Source: Novosphingobium sp. Leaf2
Lineage (GTDB): Bacteria > Pseudomonadota > Alphaproteobacteria > Sphingomonadales > Sphingomonadaceae
Direction of reading: 5' to 3'
NCBI RefSeq assembly: GCF_001421325.1
Contig: NZ_LMJY01000016.1
Coordinates: forward strand, 310,307 to 374,306
DNA: 64,000 nucleotides
Below the pieces are notes generated by a model. It did no database searches, was not told where the DNA came from, and saw only the letters and a program-made list of their open reading frames with translations. Shown piece after piece: positions 25,663 through 34,313 of the stretch. Each line of letters opens with the position of its first letter. Within the stretch, counting starts at the first letter, position 1. A program made the translations under genes and the position numbers.

Positions 25663-28089
25663 TCACTCCGCCGCCACGACCCAGGGTGCATCTTCGCCCA
25701 GCTCGCCCGGCCAGGGCATCCCGGTCAGGACCGGATACCAGCTTTCGGGCGCATCGCCGTAGCGTTCGCGCAAACCGTCCAGCTTGCGCACCGTGCTTTC
25801 GCGGCCCGACAGAACGGTGAGCACTTCGGGCATGCCCGACAAGTCCAGCCGCACCACCACCGACGCGTCGGACTGGCGGATCAGGAAGCAGCGCGAGTGG
25901 GCTGGCAGCGTACGGATCACGTCAAGCTCGTGACGCGAAAGCCCGAACCCTTCGCAGTAATCCTCCGCCCGTGCCCGCGAATTGGGCATGAACAGCATCG
26001 TTGCTGTCTGTTCGACGAGCGCGGTGGCGATCTTGCTGTCCAACGCATCGCGCGCGGACTGGGTGGCGAAACCAACCAGCGCGTTGCGCTTGCGCAGGGT
26101 CTTGAGCCAATCGCGGATGCGCGCGGCGAACACCTCGTCGTCCAGCGCCTTCCAGCCCTCGTCGATCAGGATCATCGTCGGCTCGCCGTCCAGCCGCTCC
26201 TCGATGCGGTGGAAAAGGTACATCATCACCGGCGTGCGCAAGCGCGGGCTTTCCAGCAGTGCGGTCATGTCAAAGCCCAGCACACGCGAAGACAGGTCCA
26301 GCCGGTCATGCTGGTTGTCGAACAGCCAGCCATGTTCGCCGCCCTGCAGCCAGGCGTCCAGGCGTGAGCCCAGATCGCCGGGCTGCGGGCGGCGCGCACC
26401 GGCCAGCAGCTCGCGGAAATGGGACAGGCGGCGCAGCGACGGATCGTTGTGATAAGCCGCGTCCACCGCGCCCGCGATCGTCGCCAGTTCTTCCGGGCCG
26501 GTGGCGGCCAGCAGCACGCCCAGCCAGTCGCGTAGGAACGCGCGGTTGGCGGCGGTATCGGGCAGCGCCAGCGGGTTGAAGCCGGTGGGATGGCCGGCGG
26601 CGATGCGGCTGTACGTGCCGCCGATCCCGCGCAGGAACACTTCCGCGCCGCGATCCTTGTCGAACAGGATAGTGCGCGGACCGAACTTCTGCGCCTGCGC
26701 GGCCAGGAAATTCATCACCACCGTCTTGCCGGAACCGGACGGCCCAATGACGCTGAAGTTGCCCAGATCGCCCTGGTGGAAGTTGAAAAAGAACGGCGTG
26801 GCGCTGGTGGTGGCCAGCAAGGTGACCGCATCGCCCCAGTGGTTGCCGCTGGCCTGCCCCATCGCAAAGCCATGCATGCTGCCGAAGCAGGCCATGTTGG
26901 CGCTGGAAATCAGCGCGCGGCGCACGATGAAGCCTTCGTTGCCGGGGAACTGGCCCCAGAACGCGGGCTCAAGATTCACATCCTCGCGCACGGCCACGGC
27001 GCCGGCATCAGCCAGCGCCGCCGCGCACATCGCGGTCACATCGTCCAGCTGCTCCAGCGTTTCGCTGCGCACCAGCACCGACAAGTGATGATCGCCAAAG
27101 CCGACCGCGCCGGTGCCCAGCGCATCGCGCGCCGCGCTCATCTCGCGGCGCTCGGCCAGCGCTTCCTCGTCGGCGCTGCGCAGGCGGCGGATCGACAGGT
27201 CGATGCGTTCGCGCGCGATCTGCCGGTCGGCGGGCGCGTACGTCTCGGTCAGCACCACTTCGCAGGGCAGGCGCAGCAACGCGTCCGTCAGGCCGGGCGC
27301 GGTGGAATCGGGATAGTCCTTGAGCGAGACGATGGCGGCAAAGCCGCCGCCGGTGGCGCCGCGCACTTCCATCGCGTCCATGCCGAAGCTGGCGCGGCGG
27401 TAGGGCAGCATATGGCCGATGTCGGTATCGTCGGACGGGCGGCGCACCGGGCGCATTTCGCCGTTGTACAGTGCGCTCAACAGTTCCAGCACTTCGGAGC
27501 ACCGGCCGGCGGGTGCTTCGTAATCGCCCAGGATCCGCGCACCATAAGCACCGAGCGAGGCGACCATCGCGGTGGCGGCGGCGCGCAAGGCGCGCACGTC
27601 AGCCGGGTCGGCAGCGACGGCAGCAGCCTTGGATTTCATCATCCGGCCCAGCCGGTCCGCCCAGCCGGCCTTGCCGCGCGCGGGGCGGCGCACCAGCGTG
27701 ACGAACTGGTCGTTCACGAACAGCGCGCCCGATCCGGTCCGTTCGCGCCAGCGCGCGTCGATATGCGCGGCGACCGGATCATCGAACTGCGCCGCCATCT
27801 CTATCTCCACCCGGCGGCGGATGACATGGTGATACAGCACGAAACGCGCATCGAGCGCGGAGCGCAGCAGCACTTCGCGGGTGGCGACGTGGGCGTTCAA
27901 CTCATCGCTGTCAGCGGTCTCGAACGCCAGGCCCGGTACCATGAGGGCGAGCATCACCGACCCGTCGCGCAGCCGCACCACGGTGTCATCCTCGAAGCCG
28001 GCATACGGCAGACGGTCGCCGGCAAGCACTTCCTTGCCCGCGAATTTCGCCATCGGCCCGGTCAATGCCGTCCTGAAGTTTCTGGCCAT
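25663..28089 (-). CDS. virB4: T4SS ATPase VirB4 (TrbE/CagE family)
   Basis: Large cytoplasmic ATPase at the inner membrane, 808 residues. The N-terminal CagE/TrbE domain contains NDQFVTLVRRPARGKAG; the C-terminal RecA-like domain has Walker A VIGPSGSGKTVVMNFL (around residue 450) and Walker B MILIDEGWKALDDE, followed by ATQSARDALDSKIATALVEQT, all diagnostic of VirB4. It follows the VirB3 gene and precedes VirB6 by 4 bp. VirB4 is the universal marker of T4SS. Confidence 0.96.
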   Translation of the reverse strand: MARNFRTALTGPMAKFAGKEVLAGDRLPYAGFEDDTVVRLRDGSVMLALMVPGLAFETADSDELNAHVATREVLLRSALDARFVLYHHVIRRRVEIEMAAQFDDPVAAHIDARWRERTGSGALFVNDQFVTLVRRPARGKAGWADRLGRMMKSKAAAVAADPADVRALRAAATAMVASLGAYGARILGDYEAPAGRCSEVLELLSALYNGEMRPVRRPSDDTDIGHMLPYRRASFGMDAMEVRGATGGGFAAIVSLKDYPDSTAPGLTDALLRLPCEVVLTETYAPADRQIARERIDLSIRRLRSADEEALAERREMSAARDALGTGAVGFGDHHLSVLVRSETLEQLDDVTAMCAAALADAGAVAVREDVNLEPAFWGQFPGNEGFIVRRALISSANMACFGSMHGFAMGQASGNHWGDAVTLLATTSATPFFFNFHQGDLGNFSVIGPSGSGKTVVMNFLAAQAQKFGPRTILFDKDRGAEVFLRGIGGTYSRIAAGHPTGFNPLALPDTAANRAFLRDWLGVLLAATGPEELATIAGAVDAAYHNDPSLRRLSHFRELLAGARRPQPGDLGSRLDAWLQGGEHGWLFDNQHDRLDLSSRVLGFDMTALLESPRLRTPVMMYLFHRIEERLDGEPTMILIDEGWKALDDEVFAARIRDWLKTLRKRNALVGFATQSARDALDSKIATALVEQTATMLFMPNSRARAEDYCEGFGLSRHELDVIRTLPAHSRCFLIRQSDASVVVRLDLSGMPEVLTVLSGRESTVRKLDGLRERYGDAPESWYPVLTGMPWPGELGEDAPWVVAAE

Positions 28090-28116
28090 GTCGTAGTCCC
28101 CCCGCGCCGTTTTTCG

Positions 28117-28398
28117 TTACGGCGCGTAACTGTTGCAGCCCCAGCGCTGCCAATTGGCGACGCGCGGGCATTTGCTGACCTTGGCGATCCACAAGTCGAA
28201 TACCCGCGGTTCGCGCAGGCAGGCGAGATAGCCGGCGCCGTGAATGGCGAGCGCGGCGGGCAAGGCCCAGAAGCTTTTGGTGATGAGGAAGATTTCCGTC
28301 GTCACCGCAGCGTTGATGATGAAGAAGCTGTACGTCACCCCGGCGAACATCTGCGGGCGGGTGAGCGCGCGGTGCACCGGGTAGCGGGCCAGCGTCAT
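28117..28398 (-). CDS. virB3: T4SS inner-membrane protein VirB3
   Basis: 93 residues with the VirB3/TrbD signature: LTRPQMFAGVTYSFFIINAA near the N-terminus, two membrane segments (about 20-40 and 46-64) and a C-terminal CLREPRVFDLW block. Located between virB2 and virB4 as in most T4SS operons, starting 3 bp after the virB2 stop. Needed for pilus assembly together with VirB4. Confidence 0.93.
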   Translation of the reverse strand: MTLARYPVHRALTRPQMFAGVTYSFFIINAAVTTEIFLITKSFWALPAALAIHGAGYLACLREPRVFDLWIAKVSKCPRVANWQRWGCNSYAP

Positions 28399-28401
28399 GG
28401 C

Positions 28402-28743
28402 TCAGCCCACCGCGGCCGACTGGATGCCGGTAACGATGGCGCCCGCGCCGAACAGGATGAATACGCCGATGATGACCGTGGCGCCGAAGCGCCAGTTCAT
28501 GCGGCCCGTCAGCATCATGAAGCCTACGGCGGCAACCGCCATGACCGCGACGGCGGTGGCGACATTGCCCAGCAGCGTGCCCTGCAGCCAGCCCAGCGCG
28601 GCGACGATCGGACCGGAACCGGCAGGATCGCGGGCAACGGCCTGCGCCTGCGCCATCGCCGGCGCAAGCAACGCGGCAACGCCTGCGAGCATTGCCACTA
28701 GACCGCGTAAAAAGCGGCTCGAAATATCAGCGTAACGAATCAC
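28402..28743 (-). CDS. virB2: T4SS pilin VirB2
   Basis: Major pilin-like protein, 113 residues. A GTG at 28743 has GGAGGG 4 nt upstream, much better than the ATG-like start at 28776. The sequence gives a signal peptide ending in APAMAQAQA, a short periplasmic part and two hydrophobic segments (VATAVAVMAVAAVGFMML and WRFGATVIIGVFILFGAGAIVTG), the classic VirB2/TrbC topology in which both hydrophobic stretches are kept after cleavage. First gene of the operon; a PHO-box-like repeat lies about 40-55 bp upstream (28780-28797). Confidence 0.9.
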   Translation of the reverse strand: MIRYADISSRFLRGLVAMLAGVAALLAPAMAQAQAVARDPAGSGPIVAALGWLQGTLLGNVATAVAVMAVAAVGFMMLTGRMNWRFGATVIIGVFILFGAGAIVTGIQSAAVG

Positions 28744-28779
28744 TGTGCCCTCCGTATATGAGGCCAGTGCCGTCATAGG

Positions 28780-28797
28780 ATGACAAGTGTGTGACGA
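28780..28797 (-). promoter_or_regulatory. PHO-box-like direct repeat upstream of virB2
   Basis: On the minus strand two units, TCGTCAC and TTGTCAT, start 11 bp apart (4-bp spacer ACAC), matching the PhoB half-site CTGTCAT. The distance to the virB2 start is 37 bp, but no good -10 element was found at the usual distance, and a third unit is poor. Confidence 0.45.
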
Positions 28798-28871
28798 AAG
28801 TGCGGCAGTCCGGTCAAGCCGCGCGATGAGTAGGCCGAAATGCTATCGGCACATTTTGGGACAATTACGTG

Positions 28872-28897
28872 GGGAGGCGTTGCTGGGCCCGCCTCCC
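28872..28897. terminator. Hairpin downstream of the small repeat protein gene
   Basis: Arms GGGAGGC (28872-28878) and GCCTCCC (28891-28897) with a 12-nt loop lie 11 bp after the stop of the gene at 28909-29283 on the minus strand. No T run follows directly, so it may be a weak or Rho-assisted terminator that separates this gene from the virB operon. Confidence 0.4.
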
Positions 28898-28908
28898 GTA
28901 CACCCTGT

Positions 28909-29283
28909 TCAGCGCAACGCCATCGTGTTGGCAGCGACCATCGCTTCCAGGGCCTGACGCGCGGCAAAGCGCGAATCCACCCACGATCCATCGGACAGCT
29001 GCAAGTCGTACCGCACCGGACTGGCGACCGCCGCCCGGTATGCGCCCAGCGCCTTGCCACTCATCCCCGCCCGCGCGTAAGCCGCGCCGAGATTGATGAG
29101 CGTCGCCGGATCGTCGGACCGCGCAGCGCCTGCCGCCTCAAGCTTGTGTACAGCCCGCAGGGGTTGCCCTGCCGTAAGCTCGACATAGGCGACATCGACA
29201 GTGGAAAGCGGCGCGGGTGCGGCGGTGAGCGACATGGCTGACTGGCCGGTCAGTACGGCGGCGGCAAGGATGGAAAGGGACAT
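28909..29283 (-). CDS. Small secreted TPR-like protein
   Basis: 124 residues. The N-terminus (MSLSILAAAVLTGQSAMSLTAAPAP) looks like a signal peptide, followed by one to two TPR-like helix-turn-helix units (residues about 30-95: AYVELTAGQPLRAVHKLEAAGA, DPATLINLGAAYARAGMSGKALGAYRAAV). Such single-unit repeat proteins usually mediate protein contacts in the periplasm. It lies upstream of virB2 on the same strand, separated by about 165 bp that contain a hairpin and the PHO-like repeat, so it is probably a separate unit. Function unknown. Confidence 0.75.
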   Translation of the reverse strand: MSLSILAAAVLTGQSAMSLTAAPAPLSTVDVAYVELTAGQPLRAVHKLEAAGAARSDDPATLINLGAAYARAGMSGKALGAYRAAVASPVRYDLQLSDGSWVDSRFAARQALEAMVAANTMALR

Positions 29284-29576
29284 GGCACGTTCTCCCGGTA
29301 CAGCTTGGTTATGACCGCAACGTCTGCCTGATTGGATCTTTCATCAATAAAATGTCGATAGTGTCATAATACTGCAATCAACCTGTGAATGCGCAGATTA
29401 CCGCCGGCGGTCAGCGATGGAGACTACCTGTGTTAATTCGTCATCCCATTGTCGTCTTTATGTAATTAACTGTCATCGTATCGCCCATAGATCGTCATTT
29501 TCAGCCCCTAGATGCCGGCTTGTGCAACGGAGGCGGAATCGCTGCCCCGTTCCGCCTGAACACGGGGGACTAATTC
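29284..29576. other. AT-richer intergenic region between TPR-like gene and lipoprotein gene
   Basis: 293 bp without a gene. It contains the PHO-like array at 29438-29498 and is AT-richer than its surroundings (29330-29400), consistent with divergent promoters for the minus-strand repeat protein and the plus-strand lipoprotein. No tRNA or hairpin of note. Confidence 0.6.
29438..29498 (+). promoter_or_regulatory. Tandem PHO-box-like repeats upstream of the lipoprotein/TonB pair
   Basis: Units TCGTCAT (29438), TTGTCGT (29449) and ATGTAAT (29460) follow at 11-bp steps; a perfect CTGTCAT starts at 29470 and another TCGTCAT at 29492, 22 bp further. The array is 79 bp upstream of the GTG start at 29577. 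The spacing pattern fits PhoB binding although several units are imperfect. Confidence 0.5.
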
Positions 29577-31187
29577 GTGAACAAGTTTTCTGGTCTACTG
29601 CTTGTGGGCTGCAGCGCCCTCGCTCTCGCCGGTTGCGGGGCTGACGACATTTCTTCGCCGGGCGCAGGCAGCGTCGTGGTTAACAACCCGAGCACCACGC
29701 CGACCGCTACCCCGACCTCGGGCACCGGCACGGTCGTTGCCGCCGCAAGCTGCCCCGCGTTCAACGCCACCGGCGGATTGACCGATTCGGGCACGATTTC
29801 CGGCCCCGAAGGCACCTGGCGCGTTTGCACCCTGCCCGCGCTGGTCAACGTGAACTCCAGCCTGCCCAAGGTGGCGGGCGTGGTATACCGCATCAACGGA
29901 CGCGTGGACGTGGGCTGCGACGGCGGCTTTACCGCCCCGACCGCTGCCGCGCCGCGCGTCACCACCACCGCATCGTGCGCCAGCCGCAGCCTGACGGCTG
30001 ACACCAACGTCACGCTGACGATCGATCCGGGCGTCATCATCTACGGTGAAAACACCTCGGAAGCCGCCTGGCTCGCGGTCAATCGCGGCAACAAGATCAA
30101 CGCGGTGGGCACCGCCGCGCTGCCGATCATCTTCACCAGCCGCCAGAACGTGGTGGGCAGCAATTCGGAAACCGACATGGGCCAGTGGGGCGGCGTAGTG
30201 CTGCTGGGCCGCGGCATCACGACCGACTGCACCGCTGCCGGCTCCACCTCCGCCAACAACTGCGAGCGCAACACCGAAGGCTCGGTCAACCCGGCCGTGT
30301 TCGGCGGCACCGACAACACCTACAACGCGGGCACGATGAAGTACGTGCAGATCCGCTATTCGGGCTATTCGCTTTCGCCCGGCATCGAACTGCAGTCGCT
30401 AACGGGTGAAAGCCTGGGCAGCGGCACCACGCTGGAATACATCCAGTCGGTCAACAGTTCGGACGACGGCGTCGAATTCTTCGGCGGCGAAGTGCGCATG
30501 AAGCACTACATCGCGGTCAACGCGGACGATGACAGCCTAGATATCGACACCGGCATCAAGGGCTTTTTCCAGTACCTCCTGCTGCTGCAACGCAGTGGCG
30601 GCGGCGACGCGCTGATGGAAATCGACTCCAACGGCAACGAAGACAACGCACCGCGCCAGACCAGCACGATCGCCAACTTCACCGCCATCCAGCCGGCGGC
30701 CAGCACGAACAACGATTCGAACGACCAGGCCGCTGTCCTGATCCGTGGCAACTCGGACATCACTCTCGTCAACGGCATCATCAACACGCCCGCAAACGAG
30801 TGTATCCGCCTGAACGGCACCACCACCAACGGATCGGCGCAGGCCACGCTCAAGGCCTATGCCACCGTGCTGAGCTGCAACGCCACGAAGTTCCTGGGCA
30901 CCGGCACGTATAACGCCGCCGCCGTCCAGACCCAGTTCGGCTCGGGTTCGAACGCCAACAACGACACCTTCACCTCGACCCTGACGAGCACCTTCGTCAA
31001 CGGCACGAACGAGACCGGCGTTGTGGCGTATGCCAACATCCAGACCATCTCGACCTACTTCGACAAGCCGACCTACATCGGCGCGGTCTCCGGGGCGAGC
31101 GACACCTGGTATCGCGGCTGGACCTGCAACACCGCAACCGGCGCGTTCGGTTCGACCACCGCCTGCACGGCGCTGCCGACCACCTGA
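29577..31187 (+). CDS. Surface lipoprotein with predicted beta-helix, paired with a TonB-dependent receptor
   Basis: 536 residues starting with GTG. A lipoprotein signal peptide ends in the lipobox LAGC (C20), followed by a Thr/Pro/Ser-rich linker and a long repetitive domain (Gly/Asn/Thr-rich turns such as ITLVNGIINTPANECIRLNG, SSDDGVEFFGG, DSLDIDTGIKGFFQYLLLLQRSGGGDALMEI) that looks like a right-handed parallel beta-helix. Cysteines are in pairs, suggesting disulfides. Gene pairs of this protein with a TonB receptor occur in sphingomonads; its role in binding a substrate at the outer membrane is inferred. Upstream PHO-like repeats suggest phosphate control. Confidence 0.8.
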   Translation: MNKFSGLLLVGCSALALAGCGADDISSPGAGSVVVNNPSTTPTATPTSGTGTVVAAASCPAFNATGGLTDSGTISGPEGTWRVCTLPALVNVNSSLPKVAGVVYRINGRVDVGCDGGFTAPTAAAPRVTTTASCASRSLTADTNVTLTIDPGVIIYGENTSEAAWLAVNRGNKINAVGTAALPIIFTSRQNVVGSNSETDMGQWGGVVLLGRGITTDCTAAGSTSANNCERNTEGSVNPAVFGGTDNTYNAGTMKYVQIRYSGYSLSPGIELQSLTGESLGSGTTLEYIQSVNSSDDGVEFFGGEVRMKHYIAVNADDDSLDIDTGIKGFFQYLLLLQRSGGGDALMEIDSNGNEDNAPRQTSTIANFTAIQPAASTNNDSNDQAAVLIRGNSDITLVNGIINTPANECIRLNGTTTNGSAQATLKAYATVLSCNATKFLGTGTYNAAAVQTQFGSGSNANNDTFTSTLTSTFVNGTNETGVVAYANIQTISTYFDKPTYIGAVSGASDTWYRGWTCNTATGAFGSTTACTALPTT

Positions 31188-31208
31188 TCCGGCCGCCCAA
31201 GACAGATC

Positions 31209-31245
31209 AAGGGGGCGGCCCGTTCGCGGCCGCCCCCTTTCTGCC
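31209..31245 (+). terminator. Intrinsic hairpin between lipoprotein and TonB receptor genes
   Basis: A 12-bp stem: arms AAGGGGGCGGCC (31209-31220) and GGCCGCCCCCTT (31228-31239), loop CGTTCGC, followed by TTTCTGCC. As the next gene starts 32 bp later on the same strand, it may act as a partial terminator that lowers receptor expression relative to the lipoprotein. Confidence 0.6.
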
Positions 31246-31276
31246 ATTTTCCTTACGTGTTCCAGGGGGACAATCC

Positions 31277-34003
31277 ATGACCAAGCCGCGGCTCGTCTCG
31301 TTGCTGCTGCTCTCCACTTCGATGCTCGCGCCCGCTGGCGCATGGGCTCAGGACAGCACTTCTCCGCCCGCATCGGGCAGCATGGGCGCACAGTCAGGCA
31401 CGCCCGCCGATGATGCGCCCGCCGCGCCCGGCAATCCCGAGCCCGAAGAAGCCGCGCCCGACATCTCGGTTCCGGGTGGCGCGATCATCGTGACGGGTTC
31501 GCGCAACCGCAACGTGATGCGCACCGCCCCGCAGGTCATCTCGGTGCTGTCCACCGAGCAGATCGCCCGCACCGGTGAAGGCGACATCGCCGGCGCGCTG
31601 GGCCGCGTCACCGGCCTGTCCGTGGTGGGCAACGGCTACGTCTACGTGCGCGGACTTGGCGATCGCTATTCGCTGGCGCTGCTCAACGGCTCGCCGCTGC
31701 CCAGCCCCGAGCCGCTCAAGCGCGTGGTGCCGCTGGACCTGTTTCCCACCAGCATCATCGCCTCCTCGCTCGTCCAGAAAAGCTACTCGGTGAACTTCCC
31801 CGGCGAATTCGGCGGCGGCGTCATCAATCTCACCACAAAGTCGATTCCGCCCGAAAGCTTCCTGACGATCGGCGGCGGCGTGGGCTGGGACACCCAGACC
31901 ACCGACAAGCTGAGCTACAGCTATTACGGCAGCAAGACCGACTGGACGGGGTACGACAATGGCAACCGCAACCAGCCTTCCGCGCTGAAGGATTACCTGA
32001 ACGGGAACACCGTCCTCAACTCCACTTCCGACCAGGCCAAGGCGATCGGCAGCACGCTATTCACCGGCCGTAATTCGGTGGTGCAGAAGATCAAGCACAC
32101 CCAGCCCAACTTCTCGGCGGACTTGTCAGCCGGCACATCATTCGACCTGGGCGGCGCCACGCTGGGGGTCATCGCGGCGGCGGGATATTCGAACAAGACG
32201 CAGACCCGCGATGCCATCCAGCAGTTGACGCAAGGCTCCAGCGCAGCGGCAAACCAGCTGTACGAGGACTATCGCACCGTCAGCACCGAAAACCGCGTGG
32301 TCGCCAACGGCCTGCTGGGGCTGGCGCTGGAATTCGGCGAGAACTCGATCCGCTGGACCAACGTCTACATCCACGACACCAGCAAGTTCACGCGCCTGCG
32401 CGTGGGCAAGCAGGACAGCAACCAGGTGGCCGACTTCATGTCGCAAAAGACCGCCTGGTACGAACGCCAGCTGATCAATTCGCAGGTGGTCGGCCAGTTC
32501 AAGCCGGACGACAACACCAGCATCGACGTGCGCGCAGGCTATGCCAATTCCAAGCGCAACGCCCCGTTCGAGATCGACAGCGAATACGTGCGCACCAACA
32601 GCGCCACCGACCAGTTCGGCTCCAGCTATGTCAACACGCTGGGCACAGGCTCTGTGCAGCCCACCACGATCAGCTTTTCGCGTCTGAACGAGGACGTATG
32701 GTCGGCAGGCGTTGACGTGGCGCATCGCTTCACGCCGGACTGGAAGGGCACGGTGGGCTATGCCTACCAGCTCAACACCCGCAGCAATTCCAACCGCCAG
32801 TTCGGTGTCTATGCCAGCGGCAGCCAGACGCTGATCTCCGGCTTTGGCCTGCTGCGCCCCGATGTGCTGCTGCAGCCGGGCTTGTGGTATCTTGGCCAGG
32901 CGGGCGTGAACTACAACCTGGAACTGCGCGATCTGACCGCCAACACCGGCCTGTTCGATTCGCGCCTGCTCAACCACGCCTATTACGGCAAGGTGGAAGG
33001 CCAGATCACCGATGCGCTGTCTATCGATGCAGGCGTGCGCTGGGAATGGGCGAACGAGACGACCGTGCTCAAGCCGATCGGCGGTGATCCGTCCACGGCC
33101 ACCGGGCTCAAGAAGGAATACTTCCTGCCCGCCGTCACCCTGACGTATGAACTGCAGCCAGGCATGCAGCTGCGCGCCAATGCCTCCAAGACCATCGCCC
33201 GGCCCCAGTTCCGCGAACTGGTGTACCAGACCTTCTACGACCCGGACAGCAACCGGACATATCAGGGCAACCCGTTCCTGATCGACAGCCAGCTGTACAA
33301 CGCCGAAGGGCGTTTCGAATGGTACGTCAACCGGGACGACCGGCTGTCGATCGGTGCGTTCTACAAGCACATCAAGAACCCGATCGAATCCTACCTGACG
33401 GGCACGGAATCGTTCATCACGTCCTACGCCAACGCGCCCGCCGCCGACTTGTACGGCGCGGAACTGGAAGTGCAGAAGTACGTCTATCTGGATAAGCTGG
33501 GCGGCAGCTTCTTCGCCAACCGGCGGCTGGTGCTGGTGGGCAACTACACTTACACCAAGTCGAAGCTAAAAGTGTCCGACACGGATTTGACTCAGATCTA
33601 CGGCGCGAGCACCGACCAGCTTGCCAGCATCTACTTCCAGGATGGTGCGCCATTGACCGGGCAGAGCGAGCATATCGCCAACCTGCAGCTGGGGCTTGAG
33701 GATACCGAACACCTCTCGCAGCAGACCCTGCTGATCAATTATGCCAGCAAGCGCACCGTCAGCCGCGGCTTCGTGGGGGTCACGCGCCAGCCCGACGTGA
33801 TCGAGTATCCGGGCCTGCGCATCGATCTGGTCCTGCGCCAAGGCATCCAGGTTGCCGGCAAGCAGATCGAATTGAAGGCCGAGGGCCGCAACCTGACCGC
33901 ACGCAAGCATCTGGAATACCAGACGTTCGACGACGGCCGGGTGAACTTCAACACGTATGCACTGGGCCGCGTGTTCTCGCTGTCTGCCGCCATAACGTTC
34001 TGA
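31277..34003 (+). CDS. TonB-dependent outer membrane receptor
   Basis: 908 residues. Signal peptide MTKPRLVSLLLLSTSMLAPAGAWAQ, a low-complexity segment, a TonB-box-like region before the plug (GGAIIVTGSRNRNVMRTAPQVISVLS), the plug domain (residues about 75-220, including VRGLGDRYSLALLNGSPLPSPEPL) and a beta-barrel that ends in the outer-membrane signature with C-terminal phenylalanine (FSLSAAITF). The RGLGDRYSLALLNG block is typical of the large Proteobacteria receptor group often annotated as oar-like or phosphate-starvation induced receptors. ATG at 31277. Substrate unknown. Confidence 0.92.
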   Translation: MTKPRLVSLLLLSTSMLAPAGAWAQDSTSPPASGSMGAQSGTPADDAPAAPGNPEPEEAAPDISVPGGAIIVTGSRNRNVMRTAPQVISVLSTEQIARTGEGDIAGALGRVTGLSVVGNGYVYVRGLGDRYSLALLNGSPLPSPEPLKRVVPLDLFPTSIIASSLVQKSYSVNFPGEFGGGVINLTTKSIPPESFLTIGGGVGWDTQTTDKLSYSYYGSKTDWTGYDNGNRNQPSALKDYLNGNTVLNSTSDQAKAIGSTLFTGRNSVVQKIKHTQPNFSADLSAGTSFDLGGATLGVIAAAGYSNKTQTRDAIQQLTQGSSAAANQLYEDYRTVSTENRVVANGLLGLALEFGENSIRWTNVYIHDTSKFTRLRVGKQDSNQVADFMSQKTAWYERQLINSQVVGQFKPDDNTSIDVRAGYANSKRNAPFEIDSEYVRTNSATDQFGSSYVNTLGTGSVQPTTISFSRLNEDVWSAGVDVAHRFTPDWKGTVGYAYQLNTRSNSNRQFGVYASGSQTLISGFGLLRPDVLLQPGLWYLGQAGVNYNLELRDLTANTGLFDSRLLNHAYYGKVEGQITDALSIDAGVRWEWANETTVLKPIGGDPSTATGLKKEYFLPAVTLTYELQPGMQLRANASKTIARPQFRELVYQTFYDPDSNRTYQGNPFLIDSQLYNAEGRFEWYVNRDDRLSIGAFYKHIKNPIESYLTGTESFITSYANAPAADLYGAELEVQKYVYLDKLGGSFFANRRLVLVGNYTYTKSKLKVSDTDLTQIYGASTDQLASIYFQDGAPLTGQSEHIANLQLGLEDTEHLSQQTLLINYASKRTVSRGFVGVTRQPDVIEYPGLRIDLVLRQGIQVAGKQIELKAEGRNLTARKHLEYQTFDDGRVNFNTYALGRVFSLSAAITF

Positions 34004-34008
34004 TTTCC

Positions 34009-34082
34009 CGCCGGGCGGACCTGCCCGCCCGGCGCACCCTTGATGGCCCGGCCGCACGTTGACATGCGGCCGGGCCTTTTTT
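34009..34082 (+). terminator. Terminator after the TonB receptor
   Basis: Two GC hairpins in a row: arms CGCCGGGCGG/CCGCCCGGCG (34009-34034), then GGCCCGGCCGCA/TGCGGCCGGGCC (34045-34076) followed by six T. The second is a textbook intrinsic terminator. Confidence 0.85.
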
Positions 34083-34124
34083 GCCTTTTCATCCTGGCCG
34101 CATGGGGGTAGGCGCTTGCGGGTC

Positions 34125-34232
34125 ATCTGGGGAGTAGCCGCCCGCGCTTTATTGCGGGACCTGCCGTCAACATACTCGGTCGAGAGGCCGTGGCGCGCAG
34201 GAGGACGGGAAACCGTTCGGGTGAGACCAATG
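34125..34232 (+). ncRNA. yybP-ykoY (manganese) riboswitch
   Basis: The 5' leader of the GDT1-type gene carries conserved yybP-ykoY motifs: GGGGAGTAGCC (34129-34139), GTCAACATACTCG (34165-34178) and a GAGACC block (34223-34228), with a GC stem-loop between them (CCGCCCGCGC and GCGGGACC region). The class senses Mn2+ and switches on Mn exporters. Distance to the start codon is about 80 nt. Confidence 0.85.
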
Positions 34233-34313
34233 ACGCATCGCGGTTCCGCCCGGCCGGGCGGGGGCTGCATGCGTCGTTGCGTTCACTCGTCGCCCGGCCC
34301 CGGAGTATCTGAT

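Noticed and set aside
29284..29576. Small RNA or riboswitch upstream of the lipoprotein gene
   Set aside because: No conserved motif or stable hairpin was seen; the PHO-like repeats explain the region better.
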